Source: JAZKFP01 sp040386355
Lineage (GTDB): Bacteria > Pseudomonadota > Gammaproteobacteria > Pseudomonadales > UBA6940
Direction: 5' to 3'
Length of the DNA: 11,279 nt
Assembly: GCA_040386355.1 (NCBI GenBank)
Contig: JAZKFP010000310.1
Span: forward strand, 1 to 11,279
Shown: piece after piece, positions 1 through 5,949 of the stretch
Position numbering within the stretch: the stretch's first letter is position 1
Layout of the letters: each line of letters opens with the position of its first letter
Program-made: the position numbers and the translations under genes
The notes under the pieces: generated by a model
The model's input: the letters and a program-made list of their open reading frames with translations, nothing else
Databases searched by the model: none
Told to the model about the DNA's origin: nothing

Positions 1-2
1 AT

Positions 3-899
3 GTGCATTGGGTAATTGGTCGCTTTCATCATCCAGAATGGTTTGAAAAAATTATTCAGAAATATGAAATTAATACAGTGATTCATGCGGGACTGTTTCA
101 AAATCCGGAGCTTGCCGAAGAAAATGTGCTAGCAGCAATTGAAGGTAATTTTGAAACCACACGCTGTTTATCTGAAACAGCCAAACAACAAAAAATAAAA
201 ACTTTTTTATTAATTTCTTCGTATCAAGCAGTACGTCCATCAGAAGTATATGGCGCAACATTGCGCATGAGTGAACTTTGGATTCAGTCACTCGCAAAAT
301 CCGATTCAACAACAACTTTCGCCGTGGTACGTAGTCCACGTTTAATTTCCGCGAGCGATGCAATTATTGCAAATCGAACTGCCGATTGTATTTTTCATCG
401 AAGTTTAAAGTTATCAATTAATAATAAGAAATATTGTTATGTGAGTAAGAATACTTTTTGTCACATGGTAATTCATTCACTGTTGCAAGCCGCATCTGGA
501 GATCTTTTATTAATTGATCCAAGTGCAATTATTGCAATTCAAGATCTTGAAACCTTAATTGCAAATCATCTGGGTTATTCGATTGATTATTCCGATGGGC
601 AAATAAATGATAATCGTTTAAACGAAGCTTTACTGGATGAAGATGTAGAAACAGATAATGTCATGAGTACAAATCAAGCTGGTTTGTTACGTACCCAAGA
701 ATTTACTTTATCGATGCGACGTATGCAGGAATGGGTAGATCAATTGGTTATCGCTTGTACTACGGCAAATTTACCAGAAGTCCGTAAAATTTTAGAAGCT
801 GGACACTTAGGTTATGGAACACAATCTGAATGGACCGATCCATTGTGGGAAGTTCAGGAGAGTTCGAACGTAGTTCCCATCCATCGCAAACGCCATTGA
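3..899 (+). CDS. CapD/FlaA1-like nucleotide-sugar epimerase/dehydratase homologue, 5'-partial
   Basis: The reading frame is open to the left edge, so the gene probably begins outside the window and the first visible GTG need not be the start. The visible 298 residues resemble the Rossmann-type polysaccharide biosynthesis CapD family: VIHAGLFQNPELAEENVLAA (about residues 26-45) corresponds to the family's HAAA-KHVP-ME-NP-EA block, and SSYQAVRPSEVYGATLRMSE (about 72-91) to its STDKAV-P-N-MGATKR-AE block. Further on, VRSPRL, then GDLLLIDPSAIIAIQDLETL (about 168-187), fit the family's C-terminal substrate-domain pattern. Such enzymes modify UDP-sugars for surface polysaccharides. In this copy the usual Asp-Lys of STDKAV reads Tyr-Gln and the Lys of GATKR reads Leu, so activity is doubtful. 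The N-terminal NAD-binding glycine loop is not in view. The stop codon lies inside the left inverted repeat of a dispersed element, so the last residues (RKRH) may be element-derived. Family assignment is fairly confident; specific substrate unknown. Confidence 0.7.
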   Translation: MHWVIGRFHHPEWFEKIIQKYEINTVIHAGLFQNPELAEENVLAAIEGNFETTRCLSETAKQQKIKTFLLISSYQAVRPSEVYGATLRMSELWIQSLAKSDSTTTFAVVRSPRLISASDAIIANRTADCIFHRSLKLSINNKKYCYVSKNTFCHMVIHSLLQAASGDLLLIDPSAIIAIQDLETLIANHLGYSIDYSDGQINDNRLNEALLDEDVETDNVMSTNQAGLLRTQEFTLSMRRMQEWVDQLVIACTTANLPEVRKILEAGHLGYGTQSEWTDPLWEVQESSNVVPIHRKRH

Positions 900-1011
900 A
901 TTCTGTACCTGCCGCATAATGTGTTGCTTACTCATTCGCCTGCTCACGTACTTTTGAGTACGCTGCGCGGGCTTATTTCGCAAGCGCCTACGGAAAATTC
1001 ATTCTGCGTTG
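888..1011 (+). repeat. Dispersed intergenic repeat, copy A
   Basis: This is one of three similar elements in the window (others at 3882-3990 and 7813-7933), all in the same orientation. The common core reads CCTGCTCAC followed by a hairpin, then GCTGCGCGGGC, a variable stretch, GCGCCTAC and an AT-rich tail ending near TTCTGCG. The central hairpin is CGTACT (947-952), loop TTTG, AGTACG (957-962), flanked by an outer pairing GCCTGC (938-943) with GCGGGC (967-972). Ends form imperfect inverted repeats: AACGC-CATT-GAATT on the left (from 889) against the complement of AATTCATTCTGCGTT (996-1010). The left end overlaps the stop codon of the preceding gene. No protein is encoded. It behaves like a REP/BIME or MITE-type element; which of these is unknown. 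Confidence 0.75.
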
Positions 1012-1313
1012 GTATATTAGAATCTAATAACGTTAGGAAAAGCATTATACGTTCGTTGATACCATGAAGAAAAATGAAAAAATTATTCTGTAATTGTATG
1101 AAGATCAAAATCCTTATTTTAAGTTTGCTCTTGGTATTCTGTAGGGGCGAATAATTATTCGCCCGCAACGACGACGCTTAGAAAACTATCCCGTGTTGAA
1201 ATATAAAATCTAAAATCTAGTAAAACTATCTTAGTCCCCATTTCCAGTTGACCTTTTAAAGCATCGTCGCCACTATACCGGTTTTGCATTTGATCGATGT
1301 ATTGGAATGAGAC
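900..1313. other. Intergenic stretch, 414 bp
   Basis: No gene could be supported on either strand here. The left part is repeat copy A, and a short perfect palindrome of a second hairpin family sits near 1140-1166. The remaining sequence (about 1167-1313) is AT-rich and contains short local duplications (AAAATCTAAAATCT near 1206-1219; AAAACTATC at about 1182 and again at about 1222). A short open run in another frame crosses 1235-1340 but has no start or family resemblance. No convincing promoter for the downstream small gene was seen. Confidence 0.6.
1140..1166 (+). repeat. Short hairpin repeat (TGTAGGGGCGAA...TTCGCCC family), copy 1
   Basis: GGGCGAATAATTATTCGCCC at 1145-1164 is a perfect 20-bp palindrome, preceded by TGTAG. 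Two relatives occur in this window: GGGCGAAA-AATG-TTTCGCCC at 8919-8938, which on the minus strand is preceded by TGTAA, and a decayed form TGTAGAGGCAAAACATCTTT at 9039-9058 followed by CGCCCTC. The shared TGTA(G/A)GGGCGAA...TTCGCCC outline points to a small mobile or REP-like hairpin family. There is no T-run after the stem on the plus strand, so a terminator role is not supported here. Confidence 0.6.
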
Positions 1314-1607
1314 ATGGTATTAGAAGCTTCAAATCCCGATAGTAAAACCCTTGATTATCAGATGTATATGCACGCTGCTAAGATCACTGGCCGCATTGCA
1401 GATCAAAAAGTTTTTGAAGAGGGCTATGCAGAAGGGCAGTTTCAATTTTCCAACGATCGATCTTTAATGCATGATTTAATTGTCATGCATAACATGCGTT
1501 TGCAAAAAATTGGTGAGGAGTGGCTTGCTTCTACTTCTGCAGATTTTGCGTATGCGGAAAACCCAATGCGAGCGGTATGTTTGTTGGTAGTGAAATTAAC
1601 TGCGTAA
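1314..1607 (+). CDS. Small hypothetical protein, 97 aa
   Basis: I do not recognise this protein. The ATG at 1314 has a purine-rich GGAATGAG stretch just upstream, and an in-frame TGA at 1308-1310 fixes the start as no earlier. Codon choice looks like that of the neighbouring real genes, which favours true coding. The predicted product is soluble, without signal peptide or membrane segment, mildly acidic, and probably mostly helical: the middle (about residues 49-72, SNDRSLMHDLIVMHNMRLQK onward) reads as an amphipathic helix rich in Met and His. A single Cys lies near the C-terminus (CLLVVKLTA). It converges on dtd with only about 29 bp between the two stops. It could be an intact small protein or the remains of a longer gene; no function is proposed. 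Confidence 0.55.
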   Translation: MVLEASNPDSKTLDYQMYMHAAKITGRIADQKVFEEGYAEGQFQFSNDRSLMHDLIVMHNMRLQKIGEEWLASTSADFAYAENPMRAVCLLVVKLTA

Positions 1608-1636
1608 TGTTTTCAAGCGAGAAACCTTTAGAAAAG

Positions 1637-2077
1637 TTAACGACTACTTAGTAAAAAAGTAACCGGTCCATCGTTTGTCAAAGAAACTTGCATGTCCGCG
1701 CCGAAAACCCCGCATTCAACTTTAATGTTCGGTTGTTGTAATGCTTTGATAAAAAATCGATAAAGCGTTTCGGCGATGAGAGGTGCAGCGGCGGTTTGAA
1801 ATCCAGGACGTAAACCTTTTTTCGTATCCGCAGCCAATGTGAATTGTGATACGACTAAAATGCTTTTATTTGACTGCTGAATATTAAGATTCATTTTGCC
1901 TAAATCATCGGCAAAAATTCGATAATGCAAAATTCTATCCGCTAAATGTTGTGCGTCCAACTCAGTATCTTCTTTTTCAACGCCTAGAAAAATCAATAAT
2001 CCATTTTCAATGTGAGCAACACATTGATTTTTTACTTCAACATGCGCGTTTGAAACGCGTTGCAATAATGCTTTCAT
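1637..2077 (-). CDS. dtd: D-aminoacyl-tRNA deacylase (Dtd)
   Basis: This cytoplasmic homodimeric enzyme hydrolyses the ester bond of D-aminoacyl-tRNAs (D-Tyr-tRNA and others, also Gly-tRNA-Ala), recycling mischarged tRNA. The 146-residue protein matches the usual length of about 145 and aligns by eye along its whole length with E. coli Dtd. It starts MKALLQRVSNAHVEV, carries the active-site motif SQFTLAAD (residues 77-84, with catalytic Thr80), continues GLRPGF, and ends with GADMQVSLTNDGPVTF. That last motif contains the cross-subunit Gly-cisPro pair (137-138) that rejects L-amino acids. All key motifs are present, so it should be active. The ATG at 2077 has a GAGTGAG Shine-Dalgarno-like stretch upstream and begins only 12 bp after the comF stop, so the two are probably co-transcribed. 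Confidence 0.97.
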   Translation of the reverse strand: MKALLQRVSNAHVEVKNQCVAHIENGLLIFLGVEKEDTELDAQHLADRILHYRIFADDLGKMNLNIQQSNKSILVVSQFTLAADTKKGLRPGFQTAAAPLIAETLYRFFIKALQQPNIKVECGVFGADMQVSLTNDGPVTFLLSSR

Positions 2078-2089
2078 AACTCACTCTAA

Positions 2090-2812
2090 TTAATTGGAAC
2101 TTTTTAGTTGGGTCCAGGCGATACACCAACTGTCTAATTCAAGATGAGATGGTAATGCGCGCGCCGCTTCAAGCAGCGTACTGCCTGTTGTCATAACGTC
2201 ATCGATAATAGCGACTCGAGTATAATTCGCCAATACATTTGGTTTTGTCGCAAGCAAGCTTTTATGAACATTGGTAAGACGTTGTTTAGCCGACAAATCA
2301 CTTTGCAAAGCAGTAGGTTTTATTTTTATTATTACGTTGGTTAAAACCGGTATTTTAAATAGCTTCCCTAATCGTGCTGCTAACCACAAAGGCGCATGAA
2401 AACCTAATTCACGTAAACGTTGCGGATGTTTAGGAATGGGAATCAAAGCTTGAGGGAAACGCTCATGTGCATAACAGGTGATAATCTGTTCCATCATTTG
2501 TTCAATAAACCAGTGTCCCATTTGAATATTTGCTTGGTATTTAAATTGATGAACCCATGCTTGGCATTCGTCACGATATTGCAACGGAATAATCCAATTT
2601 TGATAAATGTTGGTTAATGTAATGGGAAAAGGTGGATCGATAAATCGATAGGTGTTATGCATCGCTTGGCAATGCATACATAATTTTGAGAAATAAAGGG
2701 GTAATAAATTTTGGACGTTAGCAGAAGTGTGCCGAGGAAAATGCGCACATAATAAACAGGATTTTTGAATCCAGCGCAGCCAATGTGAAGAAATTGATAT
2801 TGAAGAAGTCAT
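2090..2812 (-). CDS. comF: ComF family phosphoribosyltransferase-like protein
   Basis: ComF proteins are needed for uptake or processing of single-stranded DNA in natural transformation in several bacteria, and combine a zinc finger with a type I phosphoribosyltransferase domain. Both parts are visible in these 240 residues. Cys19-x2-Cys22 and Cys45-x2-Cys48 form the N-terminal four-cysteine site. IPIPKHPQRLRELGFHAPLW (125-144) matches the family's P-P--R---RGFN block. The PRPP-binding loop is IIDDVMTTGST (202-212), and QSDLSAKQRLTNV (170-182) is the Q--L----R--N block. The family's usual Asn in RGFNQ is His here (GFHAP). The start at 2812 is preceded by a 10-bp inverted repeat instead of a clear ribosome binding site, which is odd. 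It is followed after 12 bp by dtd. The family is certain; a competence role is inferred from family knowledge only. Confidence 0.93.
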   Translation of the reverse strand: MTSSISISSHWLRWIQKSCLLCAHFPRHTSANVQNLLPLYFSKLCMHCQAMHNTYRFIDPPFPITLTNIYQNWIIPLQYRDECQAWVHQFKYQANIQMGHWFIEQMMEQIITCYAHERFPQALIPIPKHPQRLRELGFHAPLWLAARLGKLFKIPVLTNVIIKIKPTALQSDLSAKQRLTNVHKSLLATKPNVLANYTRVAIIDDVMTTGSTLLEAARALPSHLELDSWCIAWTQLKSSN

Positions 2813-2849
2813 AAAGATGGTCCGACCTATTAAAGTTAAACCATCTTTA
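2812..2849 (-). promoter_or_regulatory. Inverted repeat abutting the comF start codon
   Basis: TAAAGATGGT (plus-strand 2812-2821) and ACCATCTTTA (2840-2849) are perfect 10-bp reverse complements separated by 18 bp. In a minus-strand transcript the hairpin would end immediately at the comF ATG (…ACCATCTTTATG), where a ribosome binding site is expected and no good one is seen. It could be an operator or an mRNA hairpin limiting comF translation. There is no T-run directly after the second arm, so it is not a typical terminator. The structure is seen in the sequence; its role is inference. Confidence 0.45.
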
Positions 2850-2862
2850 AAATACCAATTAT

Positions 2863-2890
2863 AAAAAATCAGTTTTTATTATTGAAACTG
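2863..2890 (-). terminator. Likely intrinsic terminator of speE
   Basis: On the minus strand, just after the speE stop, CAGTTT (2890-2885), a 9-nt loop and AAACTG (2875-2870) form a six-base-pair stem. It is followed by A and then six T residues (2868-2863). The stem is AT-rich and short, but position and T-tract fit a Rho-independent terminator separating speE from comF. Confidence 0.6.
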
Positions 2891-2898
2891 TGATGAGA

Positions 2899-3768
2899 TT
2901 AATAATCTTGAGCAACAGTTTTAACTTTCGATTTTAGAAATTGCGGAATCGCAAGCGCTGCTTGATGAATTTCCGCATTGTAATATTGCGTGGTTTCGCT
3001 GATGTCTTCACTGTCTGTATCACGGAATAAACGGACATCTAATCCTTTACCTGCCAGCGTCACACTCCACCATCCAGACGGATAAACCGGTTGAGGAAAA
3101 CTCAACGGTTGAATCGTATCAAACCCAACATCTTTTAATACGTTTAATAAATCACCCATCCAGCTGTCCGCATGTAAGAAGGGTGATTCGGATTGCTGAA
3201 CCAACACACCGGTTGGACTTAAAATGCGATAGCACTCACTTAGAAATTCTGGACCAAATAAAGCTTCTGCAAAACCAACCGGATCGGTTGAATCAATAAT
3301 CACAACATCAATTGATTCGTCTGCTTGATTTTGAACCCACTCGACACCGTCTTTAAAAACTAACTGTGCGCGTGGATCATTGTTGCTTTCACATAATTCG
3401 GGAAAATATTTCTCTGCCAATCGAGTTACGCGCTCATCAATATCGCATTGAACTGCTTCCGTGACAGACGGATGTTTTAAAACTTCTCGTAATGTACCGC
3501 AATCGCCACCGCCAATGATTAACACTTTTTTTGGATGTGGGTGCGACAACAAAGCAGGATGACTGATCATCTCGTGATACAAAAAATTATCGCGTTGCGT
3601 TAGCATGATGCAGTCGTCGATTACCATTAGGTTGCCGAAGGTTTTGGTTTGGTAAATTTCAAGCTTTTGATAAGGGCTTTGTTCTTCATGCAGCTTGGCT
3701 TCAAGCGCTAATCCAAATTTAATTCCGGTTTTTTCATTGGCTTCTTCAAACCATTTAGATGTAGTCAT
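2899..3768 (-). CDS. speE: Spermidine synthase (polyamine aminopropyltransferase)
   Basis: The enzyme transfers an aminopropyl group from decarboxylated S-adenosylmethionine to a diamine, normally putrescine, giving spermidine and methylthioadenosine. It is cytoplasmic and usually oligomeric. The 289-residue length is typical. The N-terminal beta domain spans about residues 1-75 (FGNLMVIDDCIMLTQRDNFL, then YHEM). The Rossmann methyltransferase-like domain follows, with VLIIGGGDCGTLREV (82-96), acidic CDID (108-111) for the cosubstrate ribose, and the gate-keeping loop IDSTDPVGFAEALFGPEF (158-175), including catalytic-type Asp159 and Asp162. QSESPF (192-197) and YPSGWWSVT complete the active-site wall. 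No key residue appears missing. The diamine preference (putrescine versus agmatine or cadaverine) cannot be read by eye. The gene is divergent from speA (arginine decarboxylase), which supports a polyamine role. The stop is followed by a likely terminator. Confidence 0.95.
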   Translation of the reverse strand: MTTSKWFEEANEKTGIKFGLALEAKLHEEQSPYQKLEIYQTKTFGNLMVIDDCIMLTQRDNFLYHEMISHPALLSHPHPKKVLIIGGGDCGTLREVLKHPSVTEAVQCDIDERVTRLAEKYFPELCESNNDPRAQLVFKDGVEWVQNQADESIDVVIIDSTDPVGFAEALFGPEFLSECYRILSPTGVLVQQSESPFLHADSWMGDLLNVLKDVGFDTIQPLSFPQPVYPSGWWSVTLAGKGLDVRLFRDTDSEDISETTQYYNAEIHQAALAIPQFLKSKVKTVAQDY

Positions 3769-3843
3769 GTTGATTTATACCTTAAGTTTTTTATGCAAAA
3801 GCTGCGCGGTAATTGAAAATAATCGGTTCTAACTTTAGCCGGT

Positions 3844-3853
3844 ATGCTAGCAT
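3844..3853. promoter_or_regulatory. 10-bp palindrome in the speE/speA divergent region
   Basis: ATGCTAGCAT is a perfect palindrome lying between the divergent speE and speA starts, upstream of repeat copy B. Its position would suit an operator shared by both genes, but ten-base palindromes arise by chance and no matching regulator is known from this window. Confidence 0.2.
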
Positions 3854-3881
3854 GATTTTTCTTATTTTTTTATCCGTACCA

Positions 3882-3990
3882 AATGCATATGAGTTTTCCC
3901 GGTTGTTGCATACTCAGTCGCCTGCTCACATATTTTTAATATGCTGCGCGGGCTCTGCCATGTGCGCCTACGGGAAAACCAATCTGCATT
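3882..3990 (+). repeat. Dispersed intergenic repeat, copy B (speA leader)
   Basis: Second member of the family described at 888-1011. The core hairpin is CATATT (3929-3934), loop TTT, AATATG (3938-3943), inside the conserved GCCTGCTCA ... GCTGCGCGGGC frame. Compared with copy A, the stem differs at two positions on each arm in a paired manner (G-C to A-T and C-G to T-A). The outer arms are strong: GTTTTCCCG (3893-3901) pairs perfectly with CGGGAAAAC (3971-3979), and AATGCA (3882-3887) matches the complement of TGCATT (3985-3990). It lies about 45 bp before the speA start, so it may sit in the speA leader RNA or between promoter and gene. An open frame crossing it (3813-4076) is not credible as a gene. 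Confidence 0.75.
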
Positions 3991-4035
3991 CGCCTATGGG
4001 TAATCGTATTGATCATTCATTAGGGTGGATTAAGA

Positions 4036-5949
4036 GTGCCGCTGAACGACGCATACAATATTCAATTTTGGGGTGATGGCTATTTTCAGATTTCATCAAA
4101 TGGTGAGTTGTGTGTCGTTGGTGAAGCAACGCATTCTGATGAAAAACGTTTTACCGGACGCATGCCGCTGCTCGCACAAAAACTTGAAGAGCAAGGTTTA
4201 CGTTGGCCAGTTCTAGTACGTTTTCATCATATCTTGCGAGATCGCGTTCATTCTTTAAGCAATGCATTTAATAAAGTTATGCTTGCGCAAAATTATCAAG
4301 CACCGTATTTCAATGTCTATCCAATTAAAGTGAATCAGCAGCGTCGAGTCGTTGAAGAAATAGTCGGTTGTCATAATCCTGAACAAGGAATGCGCGTTGG
4401 ATTAGAAGCTGGCAGTAAAGCCGAATTATTTGCGGTACTTGCTTCGGCTCCACGTCATGACAGCGTCATTATTTGCAACGGCTACAAAGATCGAGAATAT
4501 TTGCGCATGGCGCTGTGGGGGCGGAAATTAGGCTTAAATATCTTTATCGTTATTGAAAAAGATAATGAATTGCGTTGGGTATTGGAAGAAGCTGAAGCAC
4601 TTAATGTAAAACCACAGCTTGGTATTCGCGTACGTTTAAATACGTTGGGCGCCGGTAAATGGCAAAACACTGGTGGTGAAAAATCCAAATTTGGATTATC
4701 ACCTCAACAAATGCTGCGATCGATTAAACGTTTACGTGAACACAATAGTTTAGATCAGCTGCAATTACTGCATTTTCATATGGGTTCGCAAATTTCAAAT
4801 GCCGAAGACATCCAACGTTGTATGGCAGAAGCGACGCAATATTTTGTTGAATTATCGAAACTAGGTGTGCCGCTTAAGTGGATCGATGTTGGTGGCGGTT
4901 TAGGAATTGATTATGAAGGTACGCGTTCCAGACAATTTTGTTCCATTAATTACAGCTTAGAAGAATACGCGCATCATATTGTGCACAGCATTAAAAGCGC
5001 CTGTGATCAAGCAAATTTATCGTATCCAAATATAGTGACCGAAGCGGGTAGAGCATTAACGGCGCATCATGCGGTTTTATTAGCACCTGTTATGGAAATT
5101 GAACGTCCACCAGTTTTAGAATTAAATCAAAAAACCGATAGCGCGCACTCACATGCAGCTATCCAAGATTTACTAACCATTCAAGAGCAATTAAAATCTG
5201 CGCCGGATTCGCGCAACTTAGTTGAAATTTATCACCGCGTGACGTATTTACGCGAACAACTGTGCCAACAGTTTTCTCAAGGATTAGTACGACTTGAAGA
5301 TTTTGCACAAGGTGAACAGCTTTATTACACCTGCTGTGTATCGATGCATAAATGGTTGAGTCCGATAATTCGGGCGCATCAAGTTTTACATAATGATTTA
5401 AATGAAAAATTAGCTGAAAAACTATTTATTAATTTTTCTGTATTTCAATCGATGCCAGATGTGTGGGGAATTAATCAAATCTTTCCTATTGTTCCATTAA
5501 AAGGTTTGCACGAACCCTTAACTCGGCGTGGAACAATTCAAGATATAACCTGTGATTCTGACGGTCGAATTGACGAATACGTTGACGGAATGGGAATTGA
5601 AAGCAGTTTACCGATTCCCGAAAATTTCGCAGAACACGATCTGCTCGGTTTCTTTTTAGTCGGTGCTTATCAAGAAATCTTGGGTGATTTGCATAATTTG
5701 TTTGGTGATACCGATTCAATTGATGTGCAATTAATTGGCGAAGATCAATTTGAATTACAAGGTATGTTGCAAGGCGACACCGTTGATTCTGTATTGGATT
5801 ATGTAAATTACGATACTGATATTTTAATGCAAGAATTGCAGTCACGATTTGATGCGGCGCATTTATCCGCTGAAGAAGCTTCTCAAGGCATGCATGAATT
5901 TAATCAAGCGTTGATGGGATATACATTTTTAGAAGAGACGAGGTCATAA
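4036..5949 (+). CDS. speA: Biosynthetic arginine decarboxylase
   Basis: A pyridoxal-phosphate enzyme of the alanine-racemase (type III) fold that converts arginine to agmatine and CO2, the entry step of the agmatine route to polyamines. The 637 residues are close to the family's 630-660 and align by eye with E. coli SpeA throughout. The PLP lysine is Lys98 in YFNVYPIKVNQ. Downstream are GLEAGSKAEL, NGYKDREY, GGEKSKFGL, LLHFHMGSQ, the phosphate-binding DVGGGLGIDYEGTRS, and VTEAGRALTAHHAV. The second-domain blocks are NFSVFQSMPDVWGINQIFP, ITCDSDGRIDEYVDG (likely active-site Cys) and VGAYQEILGDLHNLFGDT. The GTG start is forced: an in-frame TAG stands at 4021-4023, no other start codon lies between, and a GGGTGG stretch precedes it. 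The N-terminus is about 35 residues shorter than in E. coli. The gene is transcribed with ilvA, whose start touches this stop codon. Confidence 0.97.
   Translation: MPLNDAYNIQFWGDGYFQISSNGELCVVGEATHSDEKRFTGRMPLLAQKLEEQGLRWPVLVRFHHILRDRVHSLSNAFNKVMLAQNYQAPYFNVYPIKVNQQRRVVEEIVGCHNPEQGMRVGLEAGSKAELFAVLASAPRHDSVIICNGYKDREYLRMALWGRKLGLNIFIVIEKDNELRWVLEEAEALNVKPQLGIRVRLNTLGAGKWQNTGGEKSKFGLSPQQMLRSIKRLREHNSLDQLQLLHFHMGSQISNAEDIQRCMAEATQYFVELSKLGVPLKWIDVGGGLGIDYEGTRSRQFCSINYSLEEYAHHIVHSIKSACDQANLSYPNIVTEAGRALTAHHAVLLAPVMEIERPPVLELNQKTDSAHSHAAIQDLLTIQEQLKSAPDSRNLVEIYHRVTYLREQLCQQFSQGLVRLEDFAQGEQLYYTCCVSMHKWLSPIIRAHQVLHNDLNEKLAEKLFINFSVFQSMPDVWGINQIFPIVPLKGLHEPLTRRGTIQDITCDSDGRIDEYVDGMGIESSLPIPENFAEHDLLGFFLVGAYQEILGDLHNLFGDTDSIDVQLIGEDQFELQGMLQGDTVDSVLDYVNYDTDILMQELQSRFDAAHLSAEEASQGMHEFNQALMGYTFLEETRS

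Noticed and set aside
944..1168. Minus-strand open frame of 74 codons
   Set aside because: It spans parts of repeat copy A and the short palindrome; no ribosome binding site and no family resemblance.
1235..1340. Short frame reading SPFPVDLLKHRRHYTGFAFD
   Set aside because: Protein-like in appearance but without a start codon in context; it overlaps the better-supported 97-aa gene in another frame and ends soon after.
3813..4076. Open frame of 87 codons upstream of and overlapping speA
   Set aside because: Most of it translates repeat copy B; the apparent peptide (…SPAHIFLICCAG…) is a by-product of the element, and it overlaps the well-supported speA start.
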